A stretch of DNA of 64,000 nucleotides, taken from an uncultured Oscillospiraceae bacterium (GTDB taxonomy: Bacteria; Bacillota; Clostridia; Oscillospirales; Oscillospiraceae). Both the position numbers and the translations under genes were made by a program. The stretch covers positions 1 through 64,000 of the forward strand of contig CALWXF010000011.1 of the NCBI GenBank assembly GCA_944385445.1, written 5' to 3'. Each line of letters starts with the position of its first letter. Positions within the stretch are counted from its first letter, which is position 1. Positions 26,926-38,161 of this stretch are shown in pieces. The notes beneath the pieces were generated by a model. It was given only the letters and a program-made list of their open reading frames with translations, searched no databases and had not been told where the DNA came from.

Positions 26926-27792
26926 ATGCATAGAAGTTATGCGTATGCCGCATTGATGATTGATTTAAAAAAATCGAGAAGCTATTTACAATGGGAGCGA
27001 AAACTTATCCAGCACTACATTTCAGATGTATTAGAGGTTCTAAATGAAATATTTCGTGAAGAATTGGTACGAGAGATGGCGTTTAGTGCCGGGGATGAAG
27101 TGCAAGGATTGTTTGATAGTTCAGAAAATGCATATCTGTATTTTCGCATGTTTGAACTCTTTCTGCATCCCGTGAAGCTTCGAGCTGGGATAGGAGTAGG
27201 TGATTGGGAAGTCCGTATGGAAGGGCAGGGGAGTACTAGCCAGGATGGTACTGCCTATCATAACGCAAGATATGCCATTGAACGTACCCAGGATGGGGAG
27301 GAAAATGAAATTTTACTCTATTCAGCTGATCGGGACTATATGATCAATGCTTTGATTGGACACTTGTCTGCTATGGCAGAAAGGCGTAGTATATACCAAA
27401 ACCAACTTGCACTTTTAACTGAATGGATGTTCCCACTATTGGAAAAGAAGACTTCAGAACATATGCCTGCAAAATTTTTGGAAGCTGAGGGACTTCTACA
27501 GAGAAAAAACGGATTTGACCATGAAATTGGGAGAGTGAACAAATCGCTTCCGTTTGACCGACTCAACAGGGGAGCATTGGAGAATGTAGGTGTTGTGCTT
27601 CTCAGGGAAGAAGAGGGGTTAAAAGACTTCTTCTATATCACTAGAGGGAAGCAACGGGGGATTCCCACTCAATTGGCCAACGTATTGGGGATGAATCGGC
27701 AGAGTATTGAGAAAACCCTCAGGGCGGCAGAGGTGTTTTCAGCTAGAAATATGGCTCTGGCTGCACTAAAAGAAATGAGAGAGATCGGGTGA
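26926..27792 (+). CDS. SatD family protein (class III cyclase-like fold)
   Basis: A 288-residue cytoplasmic protein resembling SatD of the Streptococcus mutans sat operon. The N-terminal half has the layout of a class III nucleotidyl cyclase: a first strand ending in MIDLKKSR (D13), then SAGDEVQGLF (D57 in a GDE turn), then AGIGVGDWEV (residues 87-96) and the DGTAYHNARYAIER segment. The two aspartates lie where cyclases bind metal, but the usual Asn/Arg pair appears changed. The C-terminal region (about 248-275) looks like a helix-turn-helix. It is AT-richer than its neighbours and coupled to a membrane protein gene. No biochemical role is established. Confidence 0.8.
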   Translation: MHRSYAYAALMIDLKKSRSYLQWERKLIQHYISDVLEVLNEIFREELVREMAFSAGDEVQGLFDSSENAYLYFRMFELFLHPVKLRAGIGVGDWEVRMEGQGSTSQDGTAYHNARYAIERTQDGEENEILLYSADRDYMINALIGHLSAMAERRSIYQNQLALLTEWMFPLLEKKTSEHMPAKFLEAEGLLQRKNGFDHEIGRVNKSLPFDRLNRGALENVGVVLLREEEGLKDFFYITRGKQRGIPTQLANVLGMNRQSIEKTLRAAEVFSARNMALAALKEMREIG

Positions 27793-28520
27793 ATGTGTTG
27801 ATGAACAGTCTGTGGATTCTACTCATAGCGCACTTTATTTCGGATTTTATGCTACAATCTAAGCAATGCGCAGAAAAAAAGACCAAGTATCTCAGATACC
27901 TGTGGCTGCATGCCTTCATATATGGATGTGTGGTGGGGGTAGCGGCATTTGTGTGGATGCCCGCCCATATCGCATGGATTCCAGTTGTGGTGATAGCCGC
28001 ATCACATCTGGCTATTGATGCACTGCGCATATGGCTGGACAAACAATACGATACACCTGTTTTTGGCTTTGGCTCTTTTGTAATAGATCAAGTGCTTCAT
28101 GTGGGAATCATCTGTGCTATGGTGTGGAAATTCGATTTAGGAATACATACGAGAGCGTGGATTTCAACATGGCCGGGTCCGGTGTCACTGGAGGAAATAC
28201 TGCGCTATTTTCTGCTCTTTGTGATTATCTTACAGCCTGCCTCTGTGTTTGTTCAAAAAGTGACTCTATGTGCCACGGGTGAAAAGTATACACAGGGGAA
28301 AAGAGAGCCTGCTGTAGGGAATATCATTGGTAAGCTGGAGAGAATCATCATTGCGATTCTAGTTTTATGTGGAGAGATTGGCGCTATCGGTTTCGTGCTG
28401 ACAGCCAAAAGCTTGGCTCGATACAAACAGCTCAATGAACAGGGATTTGCCGAGCGTTATTTGGTAGGCACTCTCTCCAGTACAGCAGTAGCGATCATTG
28501 CAGCTCTTGTGCTCAAATGA
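27789..28520 (+). CDS. DUF3307 (SatE-like) integral membrane protein
   Basis: A 243-residue protein with about five to six membrane helices. The N-terminal family signature is LLIAHFISDFMLQSKQCAEKK, with a histidine and aspartate in the first helix, followed by a second conserved His (LWLHAFIYG) and ASHLAIDALRIW. The start is a GTG overlapping the SatD stop (GTGA), so it is translationally coupled. The second half carries further helices not always present in the family. SatD/DUF3307 neighbours recur in Firmicutes; the function is unknown. Base composition is AT-rich compared with the chaperone genes before it. Confidence 0.83.
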   Translation: MNVLMNSLWILLIAHFISDFMLQSKQCAEKKTKYLRYLWLHAFIYGCVVGVAAFVWMPAHIAWIPVVVIAASHLAIDALRIWLDKQYDTPVFGFGSFVIDQVLHVGIICAMVWKFDLGIHTRAWISTWPGPVSLEEILRYFLLFVIILQPASVFVQKVTLCATGEKYTQGKREPAVGNIIGKLERIIIAILVLCGEIGAIGFVLTAKSLARYKQLNEQGFAERYLVGTLSSTAVAIIAALVLK

Positions 28521-28542
28521 TGATGAAAATTTTAGAACTACA

Positions 28543-28573
28543 AAAGGAGGAAGCAAGTTCTGCTTCCTCCTTT
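28543..28573. terminator. Bidirectional terminator between the SatD pair and the Xre gene
   Basis: Perfect 13-bp stem AAAGGAGGAAGCA/TGCTTCCTCCTTT with loop AGTTC; TTT on the plus side and TTTTG on the minus side. It serves two converging units. Confidence 0.85.
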
Positions 28574-28585
28574 ATGCGTTAAAAA

Positions 28586-28906
28586 TTAACCTCTGTCCCG
28601 CAGACCATCCATATAAGCCTCCACCCGCTCTTGCTGGCGGCGGTTCAACTGCCGATAGGCATACAGATGTGCCAGTTCCTCCGGGGTCAAATCGCTCTGG
28701 GCCATCAGCCGCTTTTGCTCAGTGAGTCCGGCCAAGTAGTCCAGAGATACGCCGAAAAATTGAGCAATCGCCACGAGGGTTTCCAAATCTGGGGTTCGAT
28801 CCCCCACTTCGTAGGCGCTGACGGTGGATTGAGACAGATTGAGGTTTAGAGCCAGTCCCGCTTGGCTGAGATGCCGTTCCTCACGCAGTTGTTTTAATCG
28901 CAGCAT
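28586..28906 (-). CDS. Xre/Cro-C1 family transcriptional regulator
   Basis: A 106-residue DNA-binding protein with an N-terminal helix-turn-helix (LREERHLSQAGLALNLNLSQ, recognition part QSTVSAYEVGDRTPDLETL) and a helical C-terminus. The start ATG at 28906 follows GGGAGTG; a longer in-frame start would extend into the divergent promoter. It faces the gene at 29014 across a 107-base region holding a palindrome TACCTG-N5-CAGGTA, which is its probable operator. It probably represses its own and the divergent promoter. Confidence 0.9.
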   Translation of the reverse strand: MLRLKQLREERHLSQAGLALNLNLSQSTVSAYEVGDRTPDLETLVAIAQFFGVSLDYLAGLTEQKRLMAQSDLTPEELAHLYAYRQLNRRQQERVEAYMDGLRDRG

Positions 28907-28942
28907 ATTACCACACTCCCGAATAAATTCTACCGCAGAGTG

Positions 28943-28991
28943 TTGTAAAGAATACTTGTATATGATATTATAAATACCTGTATTGCAGGTA
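28943..28991 (+). promoter_or_regulatory. Divergent promoter region with palindromic operator
   Basis: On the plus strand TTGTAA (28943-28948), 17 bases, TATTAT (28966-28971). The perfect palindrome TACCTG-TATTG-CAGGTA (28975-28991) covers the expected start site, where a repressor would block transcription. The natural candidate is the Xre protein encoded on the other side. Confidence 0.75.
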
Positions 28992-29013
28992 AGCGTTGCG
29001 GGAGGGCGGTAAT

Positions 29014-29685
29014 ATGAAGATGACAGATATACCATATAGCACCTTGCAGGAGGACAAAACAGGCTACCAGGTTTTGCTGCTTCGGGAGCAGCAAAACCAA
29101 AGTTTCACCGCCATAGCCAGCCAATTGAGTGTTTCTCCCGCCCGTGTCCGGCAGCAGTACGCCAAAATGAAGGTGCGACAGGTGCGCCTGTACATTCGCC
29201 ATATTGCTATTGCCCTGGGCCATGAGAACACCACACAGGTGCGGAAAGAATTTTCCACAGCTATGGAGTGCTATCAAAATTATCCCTATGCCTGTGGGTA
29301 TCTGGACAAGACCTATGGGGAGATTTTGGAGAGGTACCGGGCGGGGGAGCCGGGGACACCCCAGGAGATTTTAGAGAAACTGCCGCCCTGTCCGGCGGAG
29401 CTGGGAGAAGAGGAGATTTCCCGCATTGTGACCATGCGGGAGGAGGGGAAAGCTAGCTTTCGGGCCATCGGCAGGGAGTTTGGCATCACGCCGGAAAAAG
29501 CCCGGCACACCTATGAGATGGTGTATCACCGCAAGGTGTTGGAGTATGTGGAGGGACTGCAACAGCAAGCGAGAAGCTGGGAGGAACGTATGGAAATCTG
29601 GCGGCGGTATTTTGGCGGGAGTATGTCGGCCAAAAGACGCTACGAGAGACTGTTGGCGGAACAATGTGAAAAAAAGGAGGTGTGA
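29014..29685 (+). CDS. Hypothetical protein with two helix-turn-helix-like segments
   Basis: A 223-residue soluble protein. Two segments resemble sigma region 4 or TrfB-like helix-turn-helix units: FTAIASQLSVSPARVRQQYAKM (about residues 31-52) and SFRAIGREFGITPEKARHTYEM (about 148-169). Each is followed by basic residues, and the C-terminus is a charged helix. It could be a DNA-binding regulator controlled by the divergent Xre repressor. GGAGGG seven bases upstream supports ATG 29014. No family recognised. The stop codon lies inside a terminator stem. Confidence 0.75.
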   Translation: MKMTDIPYSTLQEDKTGYQVLLLREQQNQSFTAIASQLSVSPARVRQQYAKMKVRQVRLYIRHIAIALGHENTTQVRKEFSTAMECYQNYPYACGYLDKTYGEILERYRAGEPGTPQEILEKLPPCPAELGEEEISRIVTMREEGKASFRAIGREFGITPEKARHTYEMVYHRKVLEYVEGLQQQARSWEERMEIWRRYFGGSMSAKRRYERLLAEQCEKKEV

Positions 29686-29705
29686 GCCAGCGGCTCACAC
29701 CTCCT
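29669..29705 (-). terminator. Terminator of rpiB-PHP genes, overlapping the end of the converging gene
   Basis: Perfect 14-bp stem AGGAGGTGTGAGCC/GGCTCACACCTCCT (29675-29705) with a 3-base loop. On the minus strand it is followed by TTTTTTT from 29675 downward. The left arm contains the stop codon of the plus-strand gene. Confidence 0.9.
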
Positions 29706-29722
29706 AATACTTTTGGATGAAA

Positions 29723-30163
29723 TTAGGCGTTCTCGATGTCCATCATCAGGTCCACCCGGCGCTGGTGGCGGCCACCCTCAAACTCGGTGGAGAGGAAGGT
29801 GTCCACAATGCGGTCGGCCATGTTCTGGCCGATGAGGCCGGCGCCCATGGCCAGCATGTTGGCGTCGTTGTGGCGGCGGGTCATCTCGGCGGAATAGGGC
29901 TCGCTGCACAGAGCGCAGCGCACGCCGCAGACCTTGTTGGCGGAGATGGAGATGCCGATGCCAGTGGTGCACAGCACAATGCCACGCTCACACTCGCCGC
30001 TGGCCACCTTTTCTGCGGCGGCCTTGGCGAAGACGGGGTAGTCACAGCTGTCGGCGGAGTAGGTGCCGCAGTCCACCACGTCGTGGCCCTTCTGGGTCAG
30101 ATAGTCCTTCAGGTGCTCCTTCAAAGCGAAGGCGCCGTGATCACAGCCGAGAGAAATTTTCAT
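29723..30163 (-). CDS. rpiB: Ribose-5-phosphate isomerase B
   Basis: It interconverts ribose-5-phosphate and ribulose-5-phosphate in the pentose phosphate pathway. The 146-residue RpiB/LacAB protein starts MKISLGCDHGAF, with the conserved GCDHGA aspartate and histidine. The active-site cysteine lies in CTTGIGISISANK, and the phosphate-binding histidine/arginine region is NDANMLAMG with GGRHQRR. Length and motifs are normal. It sits after a PHP phosphatase gene (18-base gap) and before a strong terminator. Confidence 0.95.
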   Translation of the reverse strand: MKISLGCDHGAFALKEHLKDYLTQKGHDVVDCGTYSADSCDYPVFAKAAAEKVASGECERGIVLCTTGIGISISANKVCGVRCALCSEPYSAEMTRRHNDANMLAMGAGLIGQNMADRIVDTFLSTEFEGGRHQRRVDLMMDIENA

Positions 30164-30181
30164 AGTTCAAACTCCTTTTTG

Positions 30182-30988
30182 TTAAAGTTTATGGGGCACG
30201 GGGCGTCTGCCCCGATAGGTGGTGACATAGGAGAGCCCAGCCTCCTGCAAAAGTGCCAGAGCCTCGGGAATCCCCAGGGCCATGTGCTCGGGCTGGTGGG
30301 CATCCGAGCCCACGGTGACAAACTCCCCGCCGCAGGCCTTGAACCAGCGGAGAAGAGGGAGCCACTCGGCCAGGGACATGCCCCGGCAGGTGTTCACCTC
30401 CAGGGCGTGGCCGCTGCCTGCCACCTGGCGGAAAATCTCCTCCACCTGCTCCCGGAAGGGCTCCAGAGTCAGGTGCTGCCCGTCCCGGGCCATGTAGCGC
30501 AGGGGGTAGATGATATGGGCTAGGGAGTCGTAGCAGTCCGGGTAATCCTTCACCAGTTCCCAGGTGTGGGTGAGGGCGTTTTCCACCCCCTGGCGGCACA
30601 GAGCCGGGTCGTCGGTGAAGTTGGTGAAGTAGAAGTCCTGGTTGTTCTGGGCCCCGATCCAGTTGTGGAGGGAGCCCAGCACAAAGTCCAGCTCCTCCCC
30701 GGCCTGGGCCAGAATGGCCCGGGCGGCCTGGGGGTCGCAGGGGGCGGAGCCCAGCTCCAGCCCCAGGCGCACGGTGAGGGGGGTGTTCCCCCGGGTGTGG
30801 TACTGGTCCAGGGCCTCCTGCCAGGGGAAGGTGGGGGAGGGCTTTCCGTCCCCGTCCAACAGGTCGCAGTGGTCGGTGATACACAGCTCCTGGACCCCCG
30901 CCTGCACGGCAGCGGCCATCATGTCAGACAGGGAAGCGGTGCTGTCAAAGGAAATCCGGGTGTGGGTATGGGAATCACAGAGATACAC
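30182..30988 (-). CDS. PHP-domain phosphatase (histidinol-phosphatase HisK-like)
   Basis: A 268-residue metal-dependent phosphoesterase with a PHP TIM-barrel. Metal ligands are visible as DSHTHTRISFDS at the N-terminus, ITDHCD (about residues 38-43), a GLELG glutamate, GSLHNW and a C-terminal GSDAHQPEH. It is closest in layout to HisK-type histidinol-phosphatases, but no other his gene is nearby, so the substrate is open. It is transcribed with rpiB. Confidence 0.85.
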   Translation of the reverse strand: MYLCDSHTHTRISFDSTASLSDMMAAAVQAGVQELCITDHCDLLDGDGKPSPTFPWQEALDQYHTRGNTPLTVRLGLELGSAPCDPQAARAILAQAGEELDFVLGSLHNWIGAQNNQDFYFTNFTDDPALCRQGVENALTHTWELVKDYPDCYDSLAHIIYPLRYMARDGQHLTLEPFREQVEEIFRQVAGSGHALEVNTCRGMSLAEWLPLLRWFKACGGEFVTVGSDAHQPEHMALGIPEALALLQEAGLSYVTTYRGRRPVPHKL

Positions 30989-31025
30989 AAGATAGCCCCC
31001 TTATCGGCCTTACATAGTTTTTGGC

Positions 31026-33041
31026 TTAAAGTGGCCACGAAGGGAACCACCGCAGGAAGACTTCACTATACCAAAGGGGGATATACAGTCCGGTGAGGGC
31101 GGGGTAGAAGATGGCGTACACCGCCACGGTGCACCCGGTGAAGCCGTACACCGCCAGGTTGGCCCCCTTCTTGTGTCGGTCCAGCATGTCGTTCATGAGA
31201 TAGGCGATGGCAAAGACCAGGAAGAGGATGGTGGGGAAGTAGTGATAGGCAAACAGGGTGCGGCCAATGGGCAGCCAGGGCAGGAACTGGGAGAGTACAG
31301 CGATGAGGATGAACAGCCCCCGTCCGCACTTGCGGCGGATGGTCTGGACGGCCACGGCGAAGAAGGCCAGCAGGCCAGCCCAGGACACCAGGGGGTTGTT
31401 GAAGGAGGCAAACAGGCTCTTGACCCCCTCGGTGTTGGCCAGATCCAGGTCCCGGTAGTACAGGATGGGCCGGGCATCAAAAATCCACTGATACCAGCTG
31501 GACTGGTAGGGGTGGGTGGAGTGGACGCCCTGGTGGTAGGAGAGCATGAACTCCTGGTTGCTCCACATTACATTCAGCAGGTTGTCCAGGGTGAGATTGC
31601 CCTGGGCGGTGGCGTAGGGGATGTAGGAGGCGGTGTAGATCACCGAGGGCAGGAGCACAAAGAAGATGATGGACAGGGAGGTGGTGCTGAGCACAAAGCT
31701 GATGAAGTCAAAGCCCTGAGGCTCCCGCTTCCACTCCTGATACCGGAACACCAGGCCCAGCAGCCACATCACCGCCAGACCGGCCCCGGCGTAAATCACC
31801 GTCCACTTACAGGCGCAGCCGATGCCCCAGAACAGTCCGCACAAAAACAGGGGCACGGCGGTTTTCCGCAGGGAGGAGCCCACGGGGCAGCACAGCCAGC
31901 GGTACATGAAGTAGTAGGACACCAGGATGAAGAACACCCCGTAGGTGTCTATGGTACCGATGCGGGTCTGTACCAGGTGCATGAAGTCAAAGGCGAACAG
32001 ACAGGTGCCGCACAGGGCCACCGGGGTCTTGCCAAAGAAGTTTTTCAGGAACACATAGAGAATGGGCAGCATGAGCACCCCAAACAGGGTTCCCATAAAC
32101 CGCCAGCCAAAGGGCACCATGCCGAACAGGGCGATGCCAATGGACATGATGAGCTTGCCCAGGGGCGGGTGGGAGACCTCATAGGGGTAGATGTTGTTCA
32201 GGTGCTCCAGGGCGGTGCGGGGGTGGTAGATCTCGTCGAAATAGGTGGAGTTTAGATAGGTCTGCTTGGTGGTCCACTCCTCTGGCTCGTCAAACAGAGC
32301 CTGGGCCCCCACGTCCACATGGTCGGGGATGAGGGGCTCGCCGTCACTCCACAGGGCCAGCTCCGCCAGCCACACACCCTCCTCCCGGGGGGCCTCGGTG
32401 GCGGTGATGCGGAAGGTGGTGGCCTCCAGGGTCACCGGGGGCTGGTCCAAGCCCTCGGGAATCTGGTTGAGATCCGCCTTTTCCCATTTAAATAAGGTGG
32501 CGTAGTTCTGGTCCAGGTCCACCCACTTCCAGTCGGTGCCGTTGTTGGTGTACTCCAGACGGTAAGTGCCGGTGCCCAGAGCGGTATAGAAGGAGATCTC
32601 ATCCACCTTCACAGGCTGGGAGAAGGAGAAGGTGTAGGAGTCCCCCTGCTGGAACTTGACATAAGACTCCGGGGCGGACATGCTGCCCAGCTGGAAAAAG
32701 GCGGTAATGGCGTAGAGCACCGTCACCAGCACCAGGGGAATCCAGTCGCACCGCTCCATGGGGGTGTAGGGCAGGGTGAGACTCATGGATTTGCGCCGGG
32801 TTTGGGCCTCGGACATGGCAATCCACTCCAGGGAGTTGGTCCGGGGCTTGAGACAGTACCAATAGTACCCGAAAAAGGCCACCACAATGGCCATCCCCAC
32901 CAGTGCAAACACAAAGGCGGGGGAGAGATTGGTGAAGAACCAGCCGACCCCGGTGACCGCACTGTCCCAACCCTGCTGTATTCGCTCAAACAGGTTGGGA
33001 GAGGCGGAGGACGTGGCGGTGGCAGCGGTGAAAAGCTCCAT
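31026..33041 (-). CDS. Protein O-mannosyltransferase-like (GT39/PMT) membrane glycosyltransferase
   Basis: A 671-residue membrane protein that probably transfers a sugar from a polyprenyl-phosphate donor to protein or wall polymer. After two N-terminal membrane helices it has a globular extracellular insert of about 130 residues (130-260) resembling a discoidin/F5-8C-type beta-sandwich (SFSQPVKVDEISFYTALGTG). The PMT catalytic loop follows, with FDEIYHPRTA and a VSHPPLGKLI segment, and then about nine membrane helices. The start follows AGGAGGT. Bacterial PMT homologues usually lack such an insert at this place, as far as I know. Confidence 0.88.
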   Translation of the reverse strand: MELFTAATATSSASPNLFERIQQGWDSAVTGVGWFFTNLSPAFVFALVGMAIVVAFFGYYWYCLKPRTNSLEWIAMSEAQTRRKSMSLTLPYTPMERCDWIPLVLVTVLYAITAFFQLGSMSAPESYVKFQQGDSYTFSFSQPVKVDEISFYTALGTGTYRLEYTNNGTDWKWVDLDQNYATLFKWEKADLNQIPEGLDQPPVTLEATTFRITATEAPREEGVWLAELALWSDGEPLIPDHVDVGAQALFDEPEEWTTKQTYLNSTYFDEIYHPRTALEHLNNIYPYEVSHPPLGKLIMSIGIALFGMVPFGWRFMGTLFGVLMLPILYVFLKNFFGKTPVALCGTCLFAFDFMHLVQTRIGTIDTYGVFFILVSYYFMYRWLCCPVGSSLRKTAVPLFLCGLFWGIGCACKWTVIYAGAGLAVMWLLGLVFRYQEWKREPQGFDFISFVLSTTSLSIIFFVLLPSVIYTASYIPYATAQGNLTLDNLLNVMWSNQEFMLSYHQGVHSTHPYQSSWYQWIFDARPILYYRDLDLANTEGVKSLFASFNNPLVSWAGLLAFFAVAVQTIRRKCGRGLFILIAVLSQFLPWLPIGRTLFAYHYFPTILFLVFAIAYLMNDMLDRHKKGANLAVYGFTGCTVAVYAIFYPALTGLYIPLWYSEVFLRWFPSWPL

Positions 33042-33232
33042 AGCGGTTGACCTCCTAGGTGAACATAGACATAGATATACATATTTTACTACGAATGGCC
33101 GCCGATGAAAAGACTCAAATGTGAAATTCCCCCGTGCTTCCGGGAACTGTTAGCAATCGGCTGGGAATACTGCAAAAAAACCTGGGTGTTTTATCCCCCA
33201 CTTCCATTCACATTTAATTTACAACTGAACTA

Positions 33233-33292
33233 TTGACAATTCACGGGGGTGGTGGTACAGTATCTTTAGCACTCAGGGATAGTGAGTGCTAA
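33233..33292 (+). promoter_or_regulatory. hrcA operon promoter with CIRCE operator
   Basis: TTGACA (33233-33238), 17 bases, TACAGT (33256-33261), then CIRCE TTAGCACTC-N9-GAGTGCTAA (33266-33292). HrcA would autoregulate the hrcA-grpE-dnaK-dnaJ operon and groESL in parallel. Confidence 0.97.
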
Positions 33293-33316
33293 TACGAGAG
33301 AACAGGAGGATGCCGC

Positions 33317-34384
33317 TTGAACCTGACAGAACGAAAAAAGAAAATTTTGCGGGCTGTGGTGGAAAGCTATATCCGCACCGCCGAGCCGGTGGGCTCCAAG
33401 GCGATTTTGGAACTGGCGGATTTAAAGGTATCCTCCGCCACCATTCGAAATGAACTCTCCGACCTCACCGAGATGGGGTATCTGGAGCAGCCCCACACCT
33501 CCGCCGGACGGGTGCCGTCCCCCAAGGGATATCGGCTGTACGTCAACGAGCTGATGGAGGAACAGCGGCTGAGCCTGGAGGAGACGAGGCAGATCAACGA
33601 TGCCCTGCATTTGAAAATGCAGGAGCTGGACAAGGTCATCGACCAGGCCGGGCGCATGGTGTCCCAGCTGACCAACTATCCCGCCTTTGCCTTGGCGGGG
33701 GAACGGCGGCGCACCACCATCCGACGCTATGATCTCATCATGGTGGACACCAACTCATTCATCGTGGTGGTGATGACGGACAGCAATGTGGTGAAAAACA
33801 AGCTCATCCGCCTGCCCACCGATCTGTCCCAGCCCCAGCTGCAAATGCTCACCACCCTGCTCAATGCCTCCTTTGTGGGCAAGAGCCTGGAGGAGCTGAC
33901 CCCCGAACTGATGCGGGTGGCGGAACACGCAGCCGGCAGCGCCTACGGCCTCATCTCCCTGGTGGTGTCCTTTGCCATGGAGGTGCTGGACGCCCTGGAG
34001 CACGGCCCGGTGTACACCGCTGGAACCAGCCACATTTTAGACCACCCGGAGTACCGGGACGTGGACAAAGCCCAGAAGCTCATGAGCTACCTCAATGAGG
34101 AGCAGTCCCTGGCCAACGTGCTGGACCTGCCCGCCCTCAGTGAAGACAACACCAAAATCCTCATTGGGCCCGAGAATGTGGCCGATGAATTAAAGGATAC
34201 CAGCGTGGTGCTGGCCAGTTACGACATCGGAGACGGCATGAAAGGCGTCATCGGTGTGGTGGGGCCCACCCGCATGGATTACGCCAAGGTGGCCGCCAAG
34301 CTGTCCTATGTGGCAGACGGCCTGTCCAAGCTCTTTGGAGGGCAGGGCGGACTTCCCCCAGCCATTGGCGAAAAGGAGGAATAG
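33317..34384 (+). CDS. hrcA: Heat-inducible transcription repressor HrcA
   Basis: The repressor binds CIRCE elements; its activity depends on GroEL. It has 355 residues, slightly longer than typical. The winged-helix N-terminus carries SSATIRNELSDLTEMGYLEQ and the PHTSAGRVPSPKGYR signature. The dimerisation and inserted domains follow. The start is a TTG placed 7 bases after AGGAGG; an ATG at 33310 is out of frame. It is the first gene of the CIRCE-controlled operon, with grpE 6 bases after the stop. Confidence 0.97.
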   Translation: MNLTERKKKILRAVVESYIRTAEPVGSKAILELADLKVSSATIRNELSDLTEMGYLEQPHTSAGRVPSPKGYRLYVNELMEEQRLSLEETRQINDALHLKMQELDKVIDQAGRMVSQLTNYPAFALAGERRRTTIRRYDLIMVDTNSFIVVVMTDSNVVKNKLIRLPTDLSQPQLQMLTTLLNASFVGKSLEELTPELMRVAEHAAGSAYGLISLVVSFAMEVLDALEHGPVYTAGTSHILDHPEYRDVDKAQKLMSYLNEEQSLANVLDLPALSEDNTKILIGPENVADELKDTSVVLASYDIGDGMKGVIGVVGPTRMDYAKVAAKLSYVADGLSKLFGGQGGLPPAIGEKEE

Positions 34385-34390
34385 TACCCC

Positions 34391-34921
34391 ATGGATGAAA
34401 AGACAATGAATACCGAACATACTGAGAACCTGGAGCAAGAGGTGGAAGAGACCACCGCTGAGCCTCAGCAGGAGGCCCAGGCAGAAGCGGCTCCCCAGGT
34501 GGACGAGAAGCTGGCCCAGGCCGAGGAGAAATACCTGCGCCTGGCCGCCGAGTACGACAACTACCGCAAGCGCACCGCCAAGGAGAAGGAGAGCGCCTGG
34601 ACCAATGCCAAGGCTCAGACCGTGGCCGCCTTCCTGCCGGTGTACGACAACCTGGAGCGGGCTTTGAAGCAGCAGACCACCGACGAGGCCTACGCCAAGG
34701 GCGTGGAGATGACCATGAAGGGTCTCCAGGATGCCCTCAGTGGCCTGGGTGTGGAGCTGATTCCCGCTTTGGGCGAGACCTTCGACCCCAACCGCCACAA
34801 CGCCGTGATGCATGTGGAGGACGACGCCGCCGAAGAAAACACGGTGGTGGAGGTGTTCCAGCAGGGCTTTGTCTGCGGGGATAAGGTCATTCGGTTTGCC
34901 ATGGTGAAAGTGGCCAACTGA
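34391..34921 (+). CDS. grpE: Nucleotide exchange factor GrpE
   Basis: It releases ADP from DnaK. It has 176 residues: an acidic low-complexity N-terminus (about 1-35), the long dimerising helix (about 36-90, with [17 protein letters not shown]) and a C-terminal beta-wing domain ending in [18 protein letters not shown], the family signature. AAGGAGG upstream within the hrcA stop region sets the start. Order hrcA-grpE-dnaK-dnaJ is typical of Firmicutes. Confidence 0.98.
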   Translation: MDEKTMNTEHTENLEQEVEETTAEPQQEAQAEAAPQVDEKLAQAEEKYLRLAAEYDNYRKRTAKEKESAWTNAKAQTVAAFLPVYDNLERALKQQTTDEAYAKGVEMTMKGLQDALSGLGVELIPALGETFDPNRHNAVMHVEDDAAEENTVVEVFQQGFVCGDKVIRFAMVKVAN

Positions 34922-34974
34922 TTCATATATTACTTTGTAAAAACATATTTGCCATATATTTAGGAGGAATTATT

Positions 34975-36828
<1,854 letters not shown>

Positions 36829-36844
36829 GAACAAGACCGGGTTT

Positions 36845-36878
36845 CACAAGCGGGGTGTGCACAATCACCCCGCTTGTG
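36845..36878 (+). repeat. Hairpin between dnaK and dnaJ
   Basis: Perfect 13-bp stem CACAAGCGGGGTG/CACCCCGCTTGTG with an 8-base loop, and no U-tract. It probably stabilises or separates the dnaK part of the message or reduces read-through into dnaJ. Confidence 0.75.
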
Positions 36879-36918
36879 GCAGGTTTGATTATCCTGCCCA
36901 GTGAGGTGACGACATACA

Positions 36919-38091
<1,173 letters not shown>

Positions 38092-38097
38092 AGAATC

Positions 38098-38132
38098 AAA
38101 ACTCCCAGCCTGGGAACAGGCTGGGAGTTTTG
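38098..38132 (+). terminator. Terminator of the hrcA-grpE-dnaK-dnaJ operon
   Basis: AAACTCCCAGCCTG/CAGGCTGGGAGTTT stem with loop GGAA, ending in TTTTGTT. Confidence 0.93.
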
Positions 38133-38161
38133 TTATGGTTGCTATTTGCGACAGACTTGGC

